This document shows, in pieces, positions 6,716-13,966 of a DNA stretch of 16,544 nucleotides. The position numbers and the translations under genes are program-made. Numbering within the stretch: position 1 is the first letter of the stretch; the number at the start of each line of letters is the position of its first letter. Source of the stretch: Elusimicrobia bacterium UBA4817. Its GTDB lineage: Bacteria > Elusimicrobiota > UBA8919. The stretch lies in the NCBI GenBank assembly GCA_002402375.1, contig DHFT01000033.1:1-16544 (forward strand), written 5' to 3'. Below the pieces are notes generated by a model. It had not been told where the DNA came from, ran no database searches, and saw nothing but the letters and a program-made list of their open reading frames with translations.

Positions 6716-6826
6716 TTAATCACCTCCTATTCGCTTCGCCCCGGCTACTTCGGACAAATAGGCAAATTTGTGCCTTTCGTAACAGCCGTCGTAATACTTG
6801 AAATATCTATCAAAAACATTCTTCAT
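6716..6826 (-). pseudogene. N-terminal relic of a YDGWYE-type methyltransferase
   Basis: An open frame of 36 codons begins MKNVFDRYFKYYDGCYERH and continues KFAYLSEV before diverging and stopping at 6716-6718. This matches the first 27 residues of the methyltransferase at 4484-5116 (MNTIFDINFKEYDGWYERH, KFAYLSEV), with the Trp replaced by Cys. At DNA level 6745-6781 and 5035-5071 differ at one base in 37, while the surrounding codons are more divergent. The remaining roughly 180 codons, including the SAM site, are absent. Its start overlaps the J-domain stop (ATGA) as a real operon gene would, so it looks like a second methyltransferase gene reduced by deletion. It might still be translated. 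Confidence 0.8.
6745..6781. repeat. 37-base direct repeat, copy 1 (methyltransferase relic)
   Basis: Near-identical (36 of 37) to 5035-5071 in the intact methyltransferase gene, in the same orientation about 1.7 kb away. It encodes YERHKFAYLSEV. Confidence 0.85.
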
Positions 6827-7140
6827 AAATCCAAGTCACCCCACCAGCCGTTATAGAACCTCTCCAAATGGTCGTTCAGTTCTTTTTCTTTTGTATTTTT
6901 TTTAATTTCCTGTTTGGCGAAAGAAAATTTGTAATTTATACAATAATCCAGAACAATGTTTCTGGCATCGTTTATATTCTTCATCATCTTTTCGCATTCT
7001 TTTTTTCTCGCATCTTTGCATCTGTCCGGATGATATTTAAGACACTTTTCCCTGTATGCCTTTTTTATATCCTCCAGAGATGCCGTTTCGCCTAATCCTA
7101 ATATCTTTCTCGCTTCGTCAATTCGCTTGAAATCGTTCAT
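6823..7140 (-). CDS. Small J-domain (DnaJ-like) protein
   Basis: A 105-residue protein whose N-terminal half is a J domain: helix II IKKAYREKCLKYHPDRC contains the diagnostic HPD at 37-39 and helix III KKECEKMMKNINDARNIVL follows. No Gly/Phe, zinc-finger or C-terminal DnaJ domains follow, only a charged tail ending GWWGDLDL. J domains stimulate Hsp70 (DnaK) ATPase, and in FeS assembly the HscB co-chaperone plays that role for IscU. Here a NifU/IscU-like scaffold is in the same locus, but this protein lacks an HscB-type C-terminal domain, so that link is only suggestive. The ATG at 7140 is preferred over an in-frame GTG at 7167 because it matches where J proteins begin; neither has a good ribosome binding site. 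Confidence 0.85.
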   Translation of the reverse strand: MNDFKRIDEARKILGLGETASLEDIKKAYREKCLKYHPDRCKDARKKECEKMMKNINDARNIVLDYCINYKFSFAKQEIKKNTKEKELNDHLERFYNGWWGDLDL

Positions 7141-7172
7141 ACTTTTTTTTGTTCGACGCCGAACCACTAATT

Positions 7173-8009
7173 TTACAATAATTTTCTAATTTTTTTGTCA
7201 ATTGAACTGCAAATTTTGTCCAGAGTTTTTGCCGATTCGGAATCAGGATAGAGTTCAATAAAGGATTTACCGCTGTCGCTTGCCTCTACTATTCGCGGGT
7301 CAAACGGAATCCGTCCTAAAAACGGGACATTTAATTCTTTTGCTGACTTCTCACCGCCGCCGGATTTGAACAGAGCAATATTTTTCCCGCAGTGAGGACA
7401 GGTCAGACCGCTCATATTTTCTAAAATTCCTAAAATCGGTACGGAAAGTTGACGGAGAAAACCGACGCATTTTCTTGAATCCAATAACGCTATATCTTGA
7501 GGTGTTGTAACAATAATTGCTCCGGTTAAATCTTTAACTAATTGACATACCGATAAAGGTTCGTCACCCGTCCCGGGCGGAGAGTCAATAATTAAATAAT
7601 CTAATTTGCCCCAATCAACTTCAGCCAAAAATTGTCTTAACGCACTCATCTTCAGAGGACCTCGCCAGATAACCGGTGTATCAACATTTTCAAGAAAAGA
7701 AGCCATTGAAATCGCAACCAGATTCGGATTGACCGAAAAAGGAAATATTTTGCCGTCTTCCGCTATGGTTAATTTTTTATCTTCAAAACCGAGCATTTTT
7801 GCTACCGATGGTCCGTGCATATCAGCGTCTAATAATCCGACTTTTGCACCCTTTCTGCTTAAACTTATAGCAATATTTACCGCCGTTGAACTTTTACCGA
7901 CACCGCCTTTATTTGAAAGAACTAAAATCTTGGCAGTGATTTGTGCCATATTCTTGGCTAATAAATTTTCCAAACGTTTCACTTCATTTTCTTTTTCATT
8001 ATTACTCAT
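7173..8009 (-). CDS. Mrp/NBP35-family FeS carrier P-loop ATPase
   Basis: A 278-residue member of the Mrp/ApbC/NBP35 family. It has the deviant Walker A KGGVGKSS at 34-41, the switch DADMHGPS at 61-68, Walker B-like LIIDSPPGTGDE at about 139-150 and the C-terminal cluster-bridging CPHC at 204-207. The N-terminal DUF59 (MIP18) domain of longer Mrp proteins is absent. Such proteins bind a [4Fe-4S] cluster between subunits and transfer it to targets. The ATG at 8009 is chosen because GAGAGGT lies just upstream; an in-frame TTG at 8030 adds 7 residues. It lies downstream of the DUF364 pair. Confidence 0.93.
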   Translation of the reverse strand: MSNNEKENEVKRLENLLAKNMAQITAKILVLSNKGGVGKSSTAVNIAISLSRKGAKVGLLDADMHGPSVAKMLGFEDKKLTIAEDGKIFPFSVNPNLVAISMASFLENVDTPVIWRGPLKMSALRQFLAEVDWGKLDYLIIDSPPGTGDEPLSVCQLVKDLTGAIIVTTPQDIALLDSRKCVGFLRQLSVPILGILENMSGLTCPHCGKNIALFKSGGGEKSAKELNVPFLGRIPFDPRIVEASDSGKSFIELYPDSESAKTLDKICSSIDKKIRKLL

Positions 8010-8046
8010 TTTTTTTACCTCTCTTATCAATTATACTAATCAACGT

Positions 8047-8079
8047 TAACGGATAAAGCAAAATTTTACTCATCCGTTA
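8047..8079 (-). promoter_or_regulatory. Intercistronic hairpin overlapping a stop codon
   Basis: TAACGGAT and ATCCGTTA form a perfect 8-bp inverted pair (8072-8079 and 8047-8054). The 17-base interior can add a short AGUAA/UUGCU stem around an AAUU loop. The element includes the end of the preceding DUF364-type gene, and no T-run follows, so an mRNA-processing or stability hairpin is more likely than an intrinsic terminator. Confidence 0.45.
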
Positions 8080-8798
8080 TTCCCCATAGTTAAAAGATTT
8101 ATCTTTCCTGTTCTTTTTAACTGTCTGAAAGTTGCGCCCTCTGTTATAAATTTTAGAATAATATCTGTATCGGTTACTTCACAACCAGAAATATAATCAA
8201 TCCCAAAATCAAATAAGATAGGACTGAGCGGTGCTGACGGTCCCAAAACTATTTTAATACTTTTTTTCGGACATAATGATACTAATTTTTCAAAAGTATG
8301 ATTTATAAGAGTTGTCCCCGATATTGCAATTATATCCGATAAAGGTAAAAAATTTTCAGCATCCGTTTCCGCTAAGTCATCTCCTTTCGGATGTTTTTCT
8401 ATTACCCATAAATTTTTAGCAACGCCTTTTAATTCTTCTACAAACGGAAAATGCCCTATTACGGAAATATTTTTATTTTTGCCTTTTTCTTTTATAATAT
8501 TATCCGCATTCATTTCTTTACATTTTGATTTATCAATGTCAATCAGTGAATTAATCGCGGCCATGCCAACGGATGCTTTTTCTATTTTCTCGGATAAAAC
8601 CCATAATGCCAATTCTTTTGCGCCCATCTTTGTTAAAAATCCGCTGTCCATTGCCTCTTCCTCGCCGGTACATTCCCTGGGCATTGTTGAGGCAAGACCG
8701 CAATTTTTACTTACGACAGCGGTCCAGCGGAGCCCGATTTGGATTTGTTTTACAGGATAATCTTTTTTTATGTTTTCTAAAATTTTTTCCAGTATCAT
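8070..8798 (-). CDS. DUF4213/DUF364 Rossmann-like putative heavy-metal chelation protein (copy 2)
   Basis: A 242-residue protein resembling the DUF4213-DUF364 architecture. The N-terminal part has the RWTAVVS...CGLAST signature (about 24-38), and the C-terminal Rossmann-like part has ISVIGHFPFVEEL (about 110-122), LSDIIAISGTTLINHTFEKL (about 153-172) and VLGPSAPLSPILFDFGIDYISG (about 183-204). The family is annotated as putative heavy-metal chelation from structural resemblance, with no demonstrated reaction. The ATG overlaps the stop of a second, more divergent family member (ATGA), so the two are probably made in equal amounts and may pair. ModA-like and FeS genes around it support a metal-related role. 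Confidence 0.82.
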   Translation of the reverse strand: MILEKILENIKKDYPVKQIQIGLRWTAVVSKNCGLASTMPRECTGEEEAMDSGFLTKMGAKELALWVLSEKIEKASVGMAAINSLIDIDKSKCKEMNADNIIKEKGKNKNISVIGHFPFVEELKGVAKNLWVIEKHPKGDDLAETDAENFLPLSDIIAISGTTLINHTFEKLVSLCPKKSIKIVLGPSAPLSPILFDFGIDYISGCEVTDTDIILKFITEGATFRQLKRTGKINLLTMGNNG

Positions 8799-9532
8799 TT
8801 CGGATAAAAGCAGACCCGTTTTAATTTTAAAAGTTTTGATATGCCGGAAACGGTAACGCCGTAAAAAATAATTTCCTCAATCGGTCTGAGCTTTGCTATT
8901 TTTTCAATGCTTCCGTTCACAAATACGGTTCCTGTTGCAAGAACAATATCGGCGCGCCGTATTATATCTTTGTAAAATTTGTTGCCGTCAAACACCGGAA
9001 CCCCGTATTTTTCGCCGAAATTATCTTTATTTAAGTCAAGGACGTTAAGCGTGAATTTCTTTGAGAGTTTTTCTATAAATGCCGGCTGGAAACCAACCTG
9101 TGCAACCGTTCTCTTTCCGGGATAATATTTCTTTAACCAAACTACCAATTTATCCGCGCATTTTTCGGGTTCGTTGTTTTTGCAGTGCACCGTTCCGTCT
9201 ATTAAATCAAGTTCTCTCATAACCGCATTCGCGGAAGCAATGAAAACGGCCCGATGAAAATTGTTCTTTATCTCTTTATTCAGTATGTTTTTCAGCGTGT
9301 CAGTATAATTGCCGGGCATATCCGTAAAAACATGACCGATGCTATTTTTGAACTTTGCTTCCATGATTCTTTCTTTGCCGGTAAGTAACGGGAAATCGCT
9401 CCTGTCCGGATTCCCGATGGCTTCTTCCGGCGTTAAAACCCGCGATTTTATTATAATTTTTTTGTTCAATAAATTTTTATCCGCAACAATTTTATAAAAC
9501 TTCTCTTTTGCTTTGTCCAGATAATTTTTCAT
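8795..9532 (-). CDS. DUF364-like Rossmann-fold putative metal-chelation protein (copy 1, divergent)
   Basis: A 245-residue protein distantly related to the next gene. It carries the signature TPEEAIGNPDRSDFPLL (about 34-50) followed by GKERIMEA, a central FIASANAVMRELDLIDGTVHC (about 97-117), and a C-terminal Rossmann-like half with VAQVGFQPAFIEKL and RRADIVLATGTVFVNGSIEKI. The end, YGVTVSGISKLL, corresponds to the closing segment of DUF364 proteins. The ATG at 9532 is favoured over a TTG at 9538 because AGGAGA lies 6 bases upstream. It starts 15 bases after the ModA-like gene, which suggests the substrate-binding protein and this family act on the same ligand. Confidence 0.78.
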   Translation of the reverse strand: MKNYLDKAKEKFYKIVADKNLLNKKIIIKSRVLTPEEAIGNPDRSDFPLLTGKERIMEAKFKNSIGHVFTDMPGNYTDTLKNILNKEIKNNFHRAVFIASANAVMRELDLIDGTVHCKNNEPEKCADKLVVWLKKYYPGKRTVAQVGFQPAFIEKLSKKFTLNVLDLNKDNFGEKYGVPVFDGNKFYKDIIRRADIVLATGTVFVNGSIEKIAKLRPIEEIIFYGVTVSGISKLLKLKRVCFYPK

Positions 9533-9547
9533 CAGCAATCTCCTGTG

Positions 9548-10360
9548 TCAGTGCCAATATTTTTTCAACCCATTGGTCTCAATGATGTATCCGTGTTTCT
9601 TAAAAATTGCTTTCCCCTCAGACGAGACGGCAAAATCAACAAATTGTTCAGATAATTTTTTGTTCCGGCTATATTGGGATACGGCAATCTGCATTTCTCC
9701 GATTCCTGTTAATTCTTCCGGTAAGAAAAAAATATTTTCAATTTTATCGGGAGCCAGATATTGATAAAAATGCCAGGTTATTGCAGCATCAACCTGACCG
9801 GCAATTAACATCGTAATTACGCCGTCAGGCCGCGCGGCCTCGGTAACTATATTTTTCTTGATTGATTTTGTAAGACCTGCTTTCCGGAAGATTTCAACCG
9901 CATATTTTCCTAAGAGCGTGGTTTCATCCCGTACGACGGCAACGCGCATTTTCGGTTTGAATAAATCATTTAACCCGTGAATCTGCTTCGGATTGCCTTT
10001 TTGCACGACGATTACCGGAATCATATAAGCGACAACCCTTATTGTTTCCGGTTCAACAACGTCTTTGTCACGCGCAACACTCATAAACTTTTGTTCCGGA
10101 GCAATATATATATCACCGCTTTTGGCAATTTCCATTTTGGAAAGAACCTCTCCGCCGCCACCGTAATTAATTTCAACTTTTACTTTATATTCCTCTTCAA
10201 ACATTTTGCTGATATCGTCAATTGCCGGTTTAGCGCCGGCAGCAGCGAAGACGCTTATTTTAGATGCGGATTTGGAACAAGAACAAATGGAAATTAAAAT
10301 TAGTAAAAAAAACGATATAACAACCGGTAACAACGGTTTGTGAAAAATTATTTTATTCAC
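9548..10360 (-). CDS. ModA/WtpA-like oxyanion-binding lipoprotein
   Basis: A 270-residue exported solute-binding protein. An N-terminal signal of about 27 residues ends in ICSC (Cys28 likely lipidated). The mature part opens ISVFAAAGAKPAIDDISKMFEEE, the typical beginning of molybdate/tungstate-binding proteins, and continues with the GGGGEVLSKMEIAKSGDIYIAPEQ ligand loop region and the C-lobe GQVDAAITWHFYQYL. It starts with GTG, overlapping the FeS-ATPase stop by 8 bases, with GGAAGG upstream. No modB/modC permease or ATPase is adjacent, so it is an orphan here. It may feed a transporter elsewhere or deliver or sense the oxyanion. Molybdate versus tungstate cannot be decided. Confidence 0.88.
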   Translation of the reverse strand: MNKIIFHKPLLPVVISFFLLILISICSCSKSASKISVFAAAGAKPAIDDISKMFEEEYKVKVEINYGGGGEVLSKMEIAKSGDIYIAPEQKFMSVARDKDVVEPETIRVVAYMIPVIVVQKGNPKQIHGLNDLFKPKMRVAVVRDETTLLGKYAVEIFRKAGLTKSIKKNIVTEAARPDGVITMLIAGQVDAAITWHFYQYLAPDKIENIFFLPEELTGIGEMQIAVSQYSRNKKLSEQFVDFAVSSEGKAIFKKHGYIIETNGLKKYWH

Positions 10361-11213
10361 TACACGCCTTCCATATTTTTTTTATTTCTGCGGTTATTTT
10401 ACCGCTGCTAAATTCAACAATCGGTATCCCCTTAACTATTGACCGGCTTACTTCTTCGGAAAAAGGAAGTTCTGCCGCGACCTCTATATTTTTCTCACGA
10501 CAGATTTTTTTAATGTTTTGAGTATTTTTTAGGTTAATATCACATTTATTTATCACAACCTTTGTCAGAATACCGAAATGTTTTGTTACATCCGATACTC
10601 TTTCCATATCGTGAATGCCGGAAAGCGTGGGCTCGGTTACAATCAGAGCAATATCAGTTCCGGTAATTGAAGAAATAACCGGGCATCCTATCCCGGGCGG
10701 TCCGTCAATAATAACGTAATCTTTTTTTTTCTCTTCGGCTATTCTCTTTGCATTCTGCCTCACCAAGGATACCAGTTTTCCGGAATTTTCTTCCGCGATG
10801 CCTAATTTGGCGTGGACAAAAGGGCCGTATTTTGTTTCCGAGACAAACCATTCCCCTGAAAGATTTTCTACCATCTTTATTGCACCTTCGGGACAAACAT
10901 GCGAGCAAACAGCGCAGCCTTCGCAGGAAATAGAATCAATAAATACAGATTGGGTATCGGAAGAAATGGCGGAAAATCTGCATACTTCGGTACATTTGCC
11001 GCACCGGTTGCATTTTTCATAATCAATAACGGCGGTTTTGCCGCCTCTAAATTCATGTTTTTCAATAATTTTCGGGGCAAGTAAAAGATGTAAGTCCGCG
11101 GCATCTACATCGCAGTCAGCCATGACCTTGTTTTTTGCTAAACTGGCAAGAGAGGCAGTAATAACCGTTTTGCCCGTTCCGCCTTTCCCGCTTATAATAA
11201 CGATCTGTTTCAT
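10353..11213 (-). CDS. MinD/ParA-superfamily ATPase with inserted 2x[4Fe-4S] ferredoxin domain (second copy)
   Basis: A 286-residue protein. A deviant Walker A GKGGTGKT (9-16) and the DCDVDAAD switch (33-40) are followed by an inserted dicluster ferredoxin: Cys68/71/74/78 and Cys97/100/103/107. Walker B-like YVIIDGPPGIGCPV and the VTEPTLSGIHDMERV nucleotide-switch region follow. This architecture is that of the paired FeS-ATPases found beside NifX-family or orange-protein genes. The first cluster motif ends CR rather than the usual CP. It is a paralogue of the ATPase at 14124-14978; such proteins usually come as adjacent pairs, but here about 2.9 kb separates them. It overlaps the NifU-like gene by 4 bases. 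Confidence 0.93.
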   Translation of the reverse strand: MKQIVIISGKGGTGKTVITASLASLAKNKVMADCDVDAADLHLLLAPKIIEKHEFRGGKTAVIDYEKCNRCGKCTEVCRFSAISSDTQSVFIDSISCEGCAVCSHVCPEGAIKMVENLSGEWFVSETKYGPFVHAKLGIAEENSGKLVSLVRQNAKRIAEEKKKDYVIIDGPPGIGCPVISSITGTDIALIVTEPTLSGIHDMERVSDVTKHFGILTKVVINKCDINLKNTQNIKKICREKNIEVAAELPFSEEVSRSIVKGIPIVEFSSGKITAEIKKIWKACSE

Positions 11214-11605
11214 AATTCTCTTTTCAACAAATAATCCGCCAGCGCCTTATGCAAGGTAATCACCGTTAAAATTGCACAATGGACATTGGCCCCTAAAAAA
11301 TCATGTAATTCGTCTATAACGTCCGCCGGAGATATTCTTAAAGCATCTTTTATATTTCGTCCTTTTGCAAGTTCGGTCGTAATAGAACCGCAAACAGCGG
11401 TTACCCCGCAGCCGTCGGTATAAAAGAGAATTTCGGAGATTTTCCCGTCTTTTATAGCAACATACATTTCCATTGTATCGCCGCACTGCCCTTTAACTAT
11501 GGCAGCGCCGTCAGGGTCGGTCATTCTTCCGACATTTCTGGGTTTAGTAAGATGTTCAAGTAACTGTTTTAAATAATCTTTTTTTTCTTTGAATTTCCCG
11601 GCCAT
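11210..11605 (-). CDS. NifU/IscU-like FeS scaffold protein
   Basis: A 131-residue protein of the NifU N-terminal/IscU family. KPRNVGRMTDPDG (21-33) matches the family's conserved opening, and the three ligand cysteines are present: Cys41 in QCGD, Cys66 in TDGCGVTAVCGS and Cys110 in NVHCAIL. Cys72 is an extra cysteine in the second motif. The conserved Asp after the first Cys (CGD) is kept. This divergent subtype is common beside FeS-ATPases and could assemble or transfer a cluster to the overlapping ATPase. The ATG has no recognisable ribosome binding site and lies 14 bases after the preceding stop, so reinitiation is likely. Confidence 0.87.
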   Translation of the reverse strand: MAGKFKEKKDYLKQLLEHLTKPRNVGRMTDPDGAAIVKGQCGDTMEMYVAIKDGKISEILFYTDGCGVTAVCGSITTELAKGRNIKDALRISPADVIDELHDFLGANVHCAILTVITLHKALADYLLKREL

Positions 11606-11619
11606 TTGATTTTGTTTAA

Positions 11620-12711
11620 CTATTTAAAAATAACGGCATCTACGGGACATACCGCGATACACTTTCCGCACGACCAACAATCTGCCTGAAGCAGCCGGTT
11701 CTTACCGTCCAATATCCCGCGCATTGCGTCCGTAGGACAAACCTTTACGCATAGCTTACAATCAATACATTTATTTTTATCCACAACAACTCTGTTAATC
11801 GCCAGCTTTTCAAGAAACCATGAGAAAAAACCAAAGGGACATATCAAATGACAGAAAGGTCTAAAGATAAAGAAACTTAAAACAAAAAGAACCGGGAGGG
11901 TATATATCGCCGCGCGACTTAGGTTCGCCGGATTAAAAATATTGAAATAATTAACATTCTGAAAAAACGACCGGTCATGGAAAAAGTCCTTAAAGACAAA
12001 CAATCCCAGCAAAAAGGCAACGAACATTCCGCCTCTTATTATTATGCTTAACAAGAACGGGATTTTAAATCTTTTATTTTTTAATACCGGTATATTGAAA
12101 ATACTTTCCTGTAGGGCGCCCAATGGACACGCCCATGAACAGAAAAACTTGGCGCCCACAATAGAAAAACCGGCAAAAATCACAAAAATGCCCAATGCAT
12201 ATTGGTGCGGTGTTCCTATTCCGGCAAGATATTTACCAATCTGAACTATGGATTCCATCGGATTAGGCAGGGAACCCGATAAAAAGCCGAAAACCATAAA
12301 AACAACAAGCATAATTACAGTACGAATCCGCTGAATCCGGTTTTTATTTTTTATGACGAGAAGATATTGCATTATAAGTCCGAACCCAAGAGACCATATT
12401 GCGATTTTTATGATAAAAATCCATGGTAAATTTTTGTTTTTAATTCGACTGACGGATTCAAACAGCTGTTTTTCGGAAAGATTCAATTCGCTCAATACTG
12501 TGCTGCCGTAAAGGTCTTGTTTTATGCCGAAATAATATTCAAACTGCCTCATAATCTCCCCGGGGTTTATATCGTTGTTATTCCCCAGTTCTTTAATGGA
12601 CCAGTTCGGGTCTATTTTGATTTCCGGCCGCTTGTTAAAACCGCCTTTTAATATAAAAATGGAATACGGAACAGCAAGCAACAATAAACTATAAATCAAC
12701 AATTTTTTCAT
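11620..12711 (-). CDS. Polytopic NapH/NosR/RdxA-like 4Fe-4S membrane protein
   Basis: A 363-residue protein. An N-terminal anchor (about 1-22) leads to a roughly 70-residue polar segment probably outside the membrane, then about five to six hydrophobic segments. Between them are the family's paired CxxxCP motifs, CSWACPLG (Cys191, Cys195) and CHLICPFG (Cys287, Cys291). The C-terminus is a dicluster ferredoxin with Cys315/318/321/325 and Cys345/348/351/355. NapH- and NosR-type proteins carry electrons between the quinone pool or cytosol and periplasmic or membrane partners. There is no FMN-binding domain, so it is not full NosR. AGGAGA precedes the ATG. Close neighbours are the scaffold and FeS-ATPase genes downstream. 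Confidence 0.88.
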   Translation of the reverse strand: MKKLLIYSLLLLAVPYSIFILKGGFNKRPEIKIDPNWSIKELGNNNDINPGEIMRQFEYYFGIKQDLYGSTVLSELNLSEKQLFESVSRIKNKNLPWIFIIKIAIWSLGFGLIMQYLLVIKNKNRIQRIRTVIMLVVFMVFGFLSGSLPNPMESIVQIGKYLAGIGTPHQYALGIFVIFAGFSIVGAKFFCSWACPLGALQESIFNIPVLKNKRFKIPFLLSIIIRGGMFVAFLLGLFVFKDFFHDRSFFQNVNYFNIFNPANLSRAAIYTLPVLFVLSFFIFRPFCHLICPFGFFSWFLEKLAINRVVVDKNKCIDCKLCVKVCPTDAMRGILDGKNRLLQADCWSCGKCIAVCPVDAVIFK

Positions 12712-12833
12712 AAGCGGTCTCCTTTAATTTTATATAGTTTTTAATATTTATACTTTTTTGCAGCCCGCCAAGGCAGAACCGCAGGAAGATTCATAATGAA
12801 ATCTAAAAAGATAATATCTTATCGCTCTCTTTT

Positions 12834-12876
12834 ACTATGTCGTATAAATCTTTCATTGTTGATAACGGACACAGTT
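12834..12876. repeat. 43-base direct repeat, copy 1
   Basis: Differs from 13998-14040 at one of 43 bases. Both copies are in the same orientation and inside DsrE-derived coding sequence. Flanking bases on both sides are clearly less similar. Confidence 0.9.
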
Positions 12877-12880
12877 TAAA

Positions 12881-12900
12881 ATATTGGACCTGTCCCCTTT
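12881..12900. repeat. GGGGACAGGTCCAAT-type element end
   Basis: On the minus strand this reads AAAGGGGACAGGTCCAAT, a sequence that from memory recurs near REP-associated (IS200-like, Y1) transposases and in dispersed repeats of many genomes. It marks exactly where the DsrE-derived fragment joins the sequence after the transporter gene, so it may be a junction scar. No transposase is present. Confidence 0.35.
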
Positions 12901-12908
12901 TCCCCATA

Positions 12909-13901
12909 TTATTCCTTCTCCTCAATGCAAATCGATTTATTTTTTATAGTAACAATAGTTTTTATTATTAAAAATAAAATAATCAAATTTAATAAGACAA
13001 AAATAATCCAAGATGCTATCTTAAAGAATAATAATCCTGTTTCATGATACATCAAAAATGTTCCAATAGCTAAAGCATCCATCGGAAATGAATAAGCCCA
13101 CCATGAAAGATAAAATTTTATTTCTAAAAACATTTTAAACTGGAATAGTATCAAAATAAACATAAATGCTCCGAAATAATAAAGTATATTCCCAAAAGGA
13201 TTTAATCCTCCAAAAAACTTTGTTAAAGATATAAACCCTATTACAGGCGGAGCAAACAATATGAAGAAAGTAGGAACAAATTTATCTGGAATAGGGTGAT
13301 GAAATATTATTCTATTCATAACTATTGTTGTTAAGATTATCCACCAAATTAAACCAATGCTGAAAAAGAACCATGATAACTCCGGAGAGAAATGTTTTAC
13401 TCCTGCAATTGGGATTATTATACAACCAACAACAGGTATAAACCAAGAGGGGTTAATGTGGTGGATTTCAAACTTATTATGTTTAATCCAAGCAGACATA
13501 ATAATTATTGTAAAAATAAATTGTATAATTACGCCAATCCACCAAAGATATTTGGAAATAAACATATTCAAACTAAGATAAATTATACTCGCAATCAAAA
13601 ATAGTTTTGCGATTATTGGATAAAAATTAAGTTTAATGGGATGATTGAATTCTTTTTTGACTTCTTCAGGATATTTTATCAACTTGAATGTATACAGGAT
13701 AAAGACAGTAATTGTAACTAAAATTGAAAAGTAAAGTAAATAATTACTTATTGTAAAAGGTATTTTTAGGGTATCTTCTGCTTTTTGCCATGCTAATGTA
13801 AATCCAATTAATCCTAAACAAATCGCTAAAAAAGAAATTGAAAAATTCTTTATTCTATTAAGTTCAGTGTTACTATTCTGATTAGTTAATTCATTTACCA
13901 T
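12909..13901 (-). CDS. SLAC1/TehA-type (TDT family) anion or tellurite-resistance transporter
   Basis: A 330-residue, very hydrophobic protein with about ten membrane segments starting after a polar N-terminus of about 20 residues. The segment SWWAYSFPMDALAIGTFLMY near the C-terminus (about 268-287) and the repeated helix pairs match TDT/SLAC1-family transporters, which conduct anions or C4-dicarboxylates or export sulfite. The substrate cannot be assigned. Its coding sequence is visibly more AT-rich than most neighbours, with Ile/Lys/Asn-rich codon use, and the two broken DsrE fragments with a 43-base direct repeat bracket it, so it may be an acquired insert. No Shine-Dalgarno sequence precedes the ATG. 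Confidence 0.83.
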   Translation of the reverse strand: MVNELTNQNSNTELNRIKNFSISFLAICLGLIGFTLAWQKAEDTLKIPFTISNYLLYFSILVTITVFILYTFKLIKYPEEVKKEFNHPIKLNFYPIIAKLFLIASIIYLSLNMFISKYLWWIGVIIQFIFTIIIMSAWIKHNKFEIHHINPSWFIPVVGCIIIPIAGVKHFSPELSWFFFSIGLIWWIILTTIVMNRIIFHHPIPDKFVPTFFILFAPPVIGFISLTKFFGGLNPFGNILYYFGAFMFILILFQFKMFLEIKFYLSWWAYSFPMDALAIGTFLMYHETGLLFFKIASWIIFVLLNLIILFLIIKTIVTIKNKSICIEEKE

Positions 13902-13966
13902 TTTAATTTTTTATCCAAAACTGCCCTGATAAATTCGTTGCAAGATTAAATCTGCATTTTCCGCCC

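Larger units (their letters stand above)
12803..12907 (-). pseudogene. Truncated DsrE-family C-terminus, copy 2 (fused to foreign 5' end)
   Basis: A 34-codon frame, MGKRGQVQYFKLCPLSTMKD followed by LYDIVKESDKILSF, ends like a DsrE/TusD-type sulfur-relay protein, whose C-termini typically read ELCPxSTMKDLxxxVxxADKVxxF. Only about 24 C-terminal codons are DsrE-derived. The first ten codons come from a GGGGACAGGTCCAAT sequence that looks unrelated. The active-site Cys region and the whole N-terminal half are missing. It starts 2 bases after the transporter stop. It is a duplicate of the end of the fragment at 13967-14119. Confidence 0.75.

Noticed and set aside
8010..8030. Upstream TTG start of the Mrp/NBP35 gene
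   Set aside because: The seven extra residues overlap the GAGAGGT ribosome binding site that serves the ATG at 8009.
12740..12785. Possible terminator or promoter in the GC-rich hairpin near GCAGCCCGCCAAGG and the AT-rich stretch after it
   Set aside because: On the transcribed strand the hairpin is followed by A's, not T's. No -35/-10 pair has acceptable spacing (TTGGCG to TATAAA is only 13 bases).
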